Shown here: positions 6,437-9,361 of the stretch, in pieces
Layout of the letters: every line of letters begins with the position of its first letter
Position numbering within the stretch: the stretch's first letter is position 1
Origin: Verrucomicrobiota bacterium
GTDB lineage: Bacteria; Verrucomicrobiota; Verrucomicrobiia; Methylacidiphilales; Verrucolacustridaceae
NCBI GenBank assembly: GCA_010025475.1
Contig: RGTE01000041.1
Span: 1 to 9,361 of the forward strand
DNA length: 9,361 bases
Reading direction: 5' to 3'
Made by a program: the position numbers and the translations under genes
The notes under the pieces: generated by a model
Seen by the model: the letters and a program-made list of their open reading frames with translations, nothing else
What the model was told of the DNA's origin: nothing
The model's database searches: none

Positions 6437-6652
6437 ATGGCCAAAAGAGGCAAATCCCGCGACACGTTGGTCTGGGGCGTTGTCGCTGGACTCCTGCTGG
6501 TGGGTTTGGGCCTCTACTTGCGGGATCGGGGACTTCTCAAGATTCCCGAGCCCAAACCTGTCGCCCCCTCCGAACGTGCAAAAGATCTCGCCAAAAAATA
6601 TCCCGATGCCGAGGTTTTCTCCGGCCCCGAGGCGGATAAAAAAAAACCCTAG
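6437..6652 (+). CDS. 71-aa single-pass membrane ORF; probable N-terminal anchor of the following L,D-transpeptidase
   Basis: ATG at 6437 follows the reductase stop by 6 bp. The product has a basic N-terminus (MAKRGKSRDT), one strong transmembrane helix at about residues 11-29 (LVWGVVAGLLLVGLGLYL), then a charged, proline-containing tail. The basic start suggests the N-terminus stays in the cytoplasm and the tail lies outside. It ends in DKKKP, where the three lysine codons form a run of nine A at 6638-6646 followed by CCC and TAG. It matches no family I recognise as a stand-alone protein. Shifting -1 in the A run removes the stop and joins it in frame to the transpeptidase. It could instead be a genuine small membrane protein. 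Confidence 0.6.
   Translation: MAKRGKSRDTLVWGVVAGLLLVGLGLYLRDRGLLKIPEPKPVAPSERAKDLAKKYPDAEVFSGPEADKKKP
6638..6646 (+). other. A9 run: candidate slippage/frameshift site joining anchor ORF to L,D-transpeptidase
   Basis: Nine consecutive A lie at the end of the 71-aa ORF (GAT, nine A, CCC, TAG). The transpeptidase frame is open from 6640, just after a TAA at 6637-6639 in that frame, up to its ATG at 6766. A -1 shift within the run, or one extra A added by RNA polymerase slippage, links the two ORFs into one 408-aa protein. Runs of nine or more A are known slippage sites in bacteria (for example Thermus dnaX). A sequencing deletion of one A would look identical. Confidence 0.5.
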
Positions 6653-6765
6653 CTGACTCTTCCCCGGTTCCTGCCCCCCTTCCCCTTCAATCTTCCGCCA
6701 ACCTCATCCTCCCGCCGGGGAAGGTTGAGGCACCGAAAACCGCTTACGGGCCGCCGGAACCCCCG

Positions 6766-7662
6766 ATGGGCAAGGAAGTCCGCCGGGCCGAGCCCATCGC
6801 CACGGACCGGCCGAAAGACATCATTGAAATGGGTGGCTGGCAGGCCCTGCTTGACCGACTGAACTTCTCCTGCGGCACGATCGACGGTCACTTCGCCAAG
6901 CGTAGCCGCCGTGCCGTCACCCAGTTTCAAATTCACCGTGGCCTCGCCACCACCGGTGAGCTCGATATCGAGACCCGCCTCAACCTAGGCAAACCGGGGG
7001 ATGCTTATGTGGATTACACCGTCACTGCCGAGGATTTCGCCCGGATCGTTCCCCGACCCAAAGGCTTCCTCGAAATGAGCAAGATGGCCGCTTTGGATTA
7101 CTACGATCCGTGGGAAATGTTGGCGGAAAAGTCCCACTCCACACCTGCTTTTCTCCGCCAACTGAACCCCACCGTCACCAATCCCGTTGCCGGCACCGTG
7201 CTAACCCTCCCGAATCTGGAGGGCACCCGCAAACTTCCCCCGGTGGGTCGTATTGTCATCATCATCTCGGAAACCACGCTTCTCGCATTCGATACCAACA
7301 ACAAAGTTGTGGCCTGTTTCCCCTGCTCCATCGCCGCGGACAAGACCAAGGTCCCGAATCAACCCCTCACCGTGGCCAACATCGCCCCCAACCCGAACTA
7401 CACTTTCGATCCCAAGGTCCTCACCCTCGCTGCCCAGCAGGAGGGTATTACCAACAAACTGGTTCTCCCTCCCGGACCCAACAATCCGGTCGGCACCGCC
7501 TGGATTGGCCTCTCCCTCCAGGGATATGGCATCCACGGCACGCCGGAGCCCGAAGACATCTCCCGCACCGGTTCGCATGGATGTTTTCGCCTCGCCAATT
7601 GGAACGCCACCAAGTTGATCCACGCCGTCCGCCCCGGTGTTTCCGTCGAGGTCGTTCCTTAG
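6766..7662 (+). CDS. L,D-transpeptidase (YkuD) with peptidoglycan-binding and LysM-like domains
   Basis: This enzyme family makes 3-3 peptidoglycan cross-links or attaches proteins to peptidoglycan, acting outside the cytoplasmic membrane. From the first ATG the product has 298 residues: a PG_binding_1-like repeat at about 23-75 (GGWQALLDRLNF, TIDGHFAKRSRRAVTQFQ), a degenerate LysM-like segment at about 110-150 (LRQLNP, GTVLTLPN), and a YkuD domain from about 160. The YkuD domain has His257-Gly258 and the catalytic SHGCFR motif with Cys273 and Arg275. From this ATG there is no signal peptide or membrane helix, which is abnormal for a periplasmic enzyme. The frame is open a further 126 bp upstream, reading a Pro-rich linker (VPAPLPLQSS, APKTAYGPPEPP) with coding-like sequence but no ATG, GTG or TTG. 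The native N-terminus is therefore probably the preceding membrane ORF, reached through a frameshift. The gene converges on the LacI-family gene 44 bp downstream. Confidence 0.9.
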   Translation: MGKEVRRAEPIATDRPKDIIEMGGWQALLDRLNFSCGTIDGHFAKRSRRAVTQFQIHRGLATTGELDIETRLNLGKPGDAYVDYTVTAEDFARIVPRPKGFLEMSKMAALDYYDPWEMLAEKSHSTPAFLRQLNPTVTNPVAGTVLTLPNLEGTRKLPPVGRIVIIISETTLLAFDTNNKVVACFPCSIAADKTKVPNQPLTVANIAPNPNYTFDPKVLTLAAQQEGITNKLVLPPGPNNPVGTAWIGLSLQGYGIHGTPEPEDISRTGSHGCFRLANWNATKLIHAVRPGVSVEVVP

Positions 7663-7706
7663 TTCAGATTTTTTAGCGTCTTTCCACTTCCCGCCTTCCA
7701 CCAGCA

Positions 7707-8789
7707 TCACGCAAGGAACTGGTCCGGTTGTAACGACTTTCCCTCCACCCACTCGCTCTCCACCAACATCGTCTTCACCGCCTCGGGCAACCCCAAATCC
7801 CTTCTCGCCAGGTGCGCGGTCAGCATTTCCGCTCCGAACGAGCCCACCTTGTCATTGCGCTGATTCATCCCAGCCCATCCCTCGAGCCCGGGATTCCAAT
7901 CCAAATGAGCCAAGGCAATTTTTCGTGTCCCCCCGGGGGCGGACTTCAACCATCCGGCCACTTCCGCATGCATGGTGAGAATCACTTCTGGCTTGGCCTC
8001 CTCGCACCATTTCAGAAATCCCACGGCATCGTTCGCCTGAAAACGCCAGATCATCGCCCGGGCATTTTCCTCCCTCCAGCCGGCATCCTCCAGCCCCCGG
8101 CGAAACGCCATGGAAATTCGCCCGTCGAGCGCCCGGTCACTCGCCAATGATTTGACCAATCCCACCCGCGAAAAGCCATTTGCCAGGAGTTTCTGGGTGG
8201 CCAACAAAGAGGTACTGTAATGATTGTTGGCACAGCAATGAACCAGCGGTTGGGTCAACCTCACGCCAAGACCCACGAAAACGCTCCGGGAAAGAACGGC
8301 CTGCACGGAATCGGGCAGGTGGGCCCGTTCCGTCATTCCCACAAAAGCCATGCCCTCGATTTTGCGCGTGTGGAAAACTTTTTTCAGCCGTTCCGGATTT
8401 CCAAAAATCTCATCCCCGATCCATAGATCATCGACCCCGTAGCTGAGCTCGGCCGCCCGTTTCCGAAAACCGTCCGCCATCGCCCGGAAAGCCAGGTTCG
8501 ACCGAATTGCATCCTCCCGGGGGGCCACATTGATCAGTGCCACGGTGGCCCGGTAATCCGACACCTTGGCCGAACGCAGTTGGCTCATCACGTGGGCGAC
8601 CATTGGGTTCGTGGTGTACCCCCGCTTTGGGTTCGTGGTGTACCCCCGCTTATCCGCATGCTGTTGCACACGTTCGCGGGTCTGTTTCCGAATCCGCGGG
8701 TCATCCCGCAACGCCAGCGAAACCGTCGCTTTTCCTAACCCTAGGTCCTTGGCGAGGATGGCTATGGTGACGCGATTTCTATTTACCAC
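7707..8789 (-). CDS. LacI-family transcriptional regulator with duplicated hinge segment
   Basis: This 360-aa DNA-binding regulator opens with a LacI-type helix-turn-helix at about residues 7-50 (VTIAILAKDLGLGKATVSLALRD). A hinge region and a periplasmic-binding-protein-like effector domain of about 280 residues follow, which in this family senses a sugar or related ligand. The GTG at 8787-8789 starts the protein 6 residues before the HTH, as usual. KRGYTTNP occurs twice in tandem (47-54 and 55-62), encoded by an exact 24-bp duplication, where relatives have one copy before the hinge helix. The start codon touches the arm of a palindrome (8789-8811), which could serve autoregulation. It diverges from a secreted-protein gene, the most likely target. 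The ligand cannot be deduced. Its spacing from the transpeptidase stop shows no obvious terminator. Confidence 0.9.
   Translation of the reverse strand: MVNRNRVTIAILAKDLGLGKATVSLALRDDPRIRKQTRERVQQHADKRGYTTNPKRGYTTNPMVAHVMSQLRSAKVSDYRATVALINVAPREDAIRSNLAFRAMADGFRKRAAELSYGVDDLWIGDEIFGNPERLKKVFHTRKIEGMAFVGMTERAHLPDSVQAVLSRSVFVGLGVRLTQPLVHCCANNHYSTSLLATQKLLANGFSRVGLVKSLASDRALDGRISMAFRRGLEDAGWREENARAMIWRFQANDAVGFLKWCEEAKPEVILTMHAEVAGWLKSAPGGTRKIALAHLDWNPGLEGWAGMNQRNDKVGSFGAEMLTAHLARRDLGLPEAVKTMLVESEWVEGKSLQPDQFLA
8603..8651. repeat. 24-bp tandem duplication inside the LacI-family gene
   Basis: Two copies of a 24-bp unit lie end to end. The sequence repeats with period 24 over 8603-8651 without a mismatch (unit contains GGGTTCGTGGTGTACCCCCG). 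Because 24 is a multiple of three, the reading frame is kept and eight amino acids are added. Lack of any divergence between the copies suggests a recent event, or an assembly artefact. Confidence 0.97.
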
Positions 8790-8811
8790 TTATCTTATTT
8801 GAAAAGATAAG
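8789..8811. promoter_or_regulatory. Palindrome at the start of the LacI-family gene (candidate operator)
   Basis: CTTATCTT (8789-8796) and AAGATAAG (8804-8811) form a perfect 8-bp inverted repeat around a 7-bp AT-rich centre, touching the regulator's GTG codon. LacI-type repressors bind palindromes and often repress their own gene, so an operator is plausible. It lacks the central CG common in LacI-family operators, and it could instead form a hairpin around the translation start. Confidence 0.4.
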
Positions 8812-8818
8812 CTTGAAT

Positions 8819-8840
8819 AGATCAATAAAAAGAATGATCT
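8819..8840. promoter_or_regulatory. Inverted repeat upstream of the secreted-protein promoter
   Basis: AGATCA (8819-8824) and TGATCT (8835-8840) form a perfect 6-bp inverted repeat with a 10-bp AT-rich spacer, ending 6 bp before the predicted -35 box. The location suits a regulator-binding site, but arms of this length can occur by chance in AT-rich DNA. Confidence 0.25.
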
Positions 8841-8846
8841 TGCCCC

Positions 8847-8874
8847 TTGATTTGCCTTTAGTATCGATTATAAT
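8847..8874 (+). promoter_or_regulatory. Sigma70-type promoter for the secreted-protein gene
   Basis: TTGATT at 8847-8852 and a perfect TATAAT at 8869-8874 are separated by 16 bp, in an AT-rich stretch that stands out from the surrounding GC-rich DNA. Transcription would begin near 8881, leaving a short leader of about 18 bases before the ATG at 8899. An ATCGAT palindrome (8863-8868) lies in the spacer. Confidence 0.65.
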
Positions 8875-8898
8875 ATTTTGTATGGGCGAGTTTTTTGC

Positions 8899-9361
8899 AT
8901 GAAAAAATCCCCCCTCATAAGCCTAGCTCAGCTGATTTTTATGGCTTTCTTGGGGCTACTCCAGTCATCCCATGCTGCCAACCTTGCTTTTGACGATGCC
9001 TCTTCCGCTGTTTATGCGGATGGCAATGGCTGGGCTAATGGAGACAACGGGGGTAGTGGATTTGCTTCATGGAGCATTTCAACAGTAGGAAGTGCAGGGG
9101 TTTTCGTTAGCTCGACAGCTGTTAGTGCCCAATCGTTTGGGCTTTGGGCAAATTCTGGAGCGAATTCATCCACGGCAAGGCGTGATTTTACCGGCGGATC
9201 CCTACTCGCTGGCCAAACTATAAGTTTTTCCATCGCTCACACCCCCACAGTGTCCACGGGGGCCGAGGTTGGATTTAGCCTTCTTTCAGCCGGATCCAGC
9301 CGGATCACGTTCAAGTTCGTCGGGGGCGGGACCTCATGGCAGATGAACGATGGGAACGCAG
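8899..9361 (+). CDS. Secreted Ala/Gly/Ser-rich protein, N-terminal part (3' truncated by window)
   Basis: From ATG at 8899 the frame is open for 154 codons to the window edge. It starts with a typical Sec signal peptide: MKKSPL, a hydrophobic core around residues 6-22, then QSSHA with predicted cleavage after Ala26. The mature part is rich in Gly, Ser, Ala and Thr, with segments such as GNGWANGDNGGSGFASWSIS, FGLWANSG and LLAGQTISFS, suggesting an extracellular beta-sandwich. Similar N-termini occur in large secreted or PEP-CTERM-tagged proteins of Verrucomicrobiota and cyanobacteria, but the C-terminus that would show a sorting tag is outside the window. A possible weak ribosome site, GGGCGAG, lies at 8884-8890. 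Codon use (many GCT, TTT, TCA, GGA, ACA) is more AT-rich than in the other genes. It diverges from the LacI-family gene, its likely regulator. Confidence 0.75.
   Translation, partial: MKKSPLISLAQLIFMAFLGLLQSSHAANLAFDDASSAVYADGNGWANGDNGGSGFASWSISTVGSAGVFVSSTAVSAQSFGLWANSGANSSTARRDFTGGSLLAGQTISFSIAHTPTVSTGAEVGFSLLSAGSSRITFKFVGGGTSWQMNDGNA

Noticed and set aside
7663..7706. Possible bidirectional terminator between the transpeptidase and LacI-type genes
   Set aside because: A T run is present (around 7669-7674), but no stable hairpin precedes it on either strand.
7201..7752. 183-codon minus-strand open frame opposite the transpeptidase
   Set aside because: It overlaps the catalytic domain of a certain gene, and its translation lacks any domain-like pattern.
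9287..9306. Short direct repeat GCCGGATC twice in the secreted-protein gene
   Set aside because: Only 8 bp, inside a Ser/Gly-rich coding stretch; expected by chance and not a mobile-element end.

Overview
The window is GC-rich bacterial chromosome with ordinary gene density on both strands. It most resembles Verrucomicrobiota. The clues are a LacI-type regulator whose DNA-binding head is of the kind common in that phylum, a divergent secreted protein resembling the Ala/Gly/Ser-rich exported proteins of that phylum, frequent GTG starts, and almost no clear Shine-Dalgarno sequences. This placement comes from memory of family resemblance, not from a search. No IS element, integrase, phage gene, CRISPR array or rRNA is visible.

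Layout: (1) The window opens in the C-terminal end of an outer-membrane beta-barrel protein (+), whose stop codon directly abuts the stop of chorismate synthase aroC (-). (2) aroC diverges from shikimate kinase (aroK type, +), with 86 bp between them. The kinase overlaps the epoxyqueuosine reductase gene queG (+). (3) queG converges on, and overlaps by 191 bp, a TPR lipoprotein gene (-). The tails of both proteins look abnormal. (4) The lipoprotein diverges from a nucleotide-sugar epimerase (+), which is followed by tRNA-Leu(UAA). (5) A co-directional run follows: a single-cluster ferredoxin, a CysJ-like NADPH/FAD reductase module lacking its flavodoxin domain, a 71-aa single-pass membrane ORF, and an L,D-transpeptidase. 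(6) A LacI-family regulator (-) converges on the transpeptidase and diverges from a secreted protein gene (+) that leaves the window. They share an AT-rich region with a good sigma70-type promoter and two inverted repeats.

Functions: aroC and the kinase are both shikimate-pathway genes. queG acts in tRNA queuosine synthesis. The ferredoxin and reductase probably form a redox pair. The lipoprotein, epimerase, transpeptidase and barrel protein are all connected with the cell envelope. The LacI-type protein is the natural candidate regulator of its divergent secreted neighbour.

The most interesting observation is at positions 6638-6646. The 71-aa membrane ORF ends right after a run of nine A. 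A -1 shift there, equivalent to one added A, joins it without a stop through a Pro-rich linker to the transpeptidase, which otherwise has no export signal. This makes a coherent 408-aa membrane-anchored enzyme. It could be transcriptional slippage or programmed frameshifting, a real frameshift mutation, or a homopolymer sequencing error. Second are an exact 24-bp tandem duplication that doubles KRGYTTNP between the head and hinge of the LacI-type regulator, and the queG/lipoprotein tail overlap.
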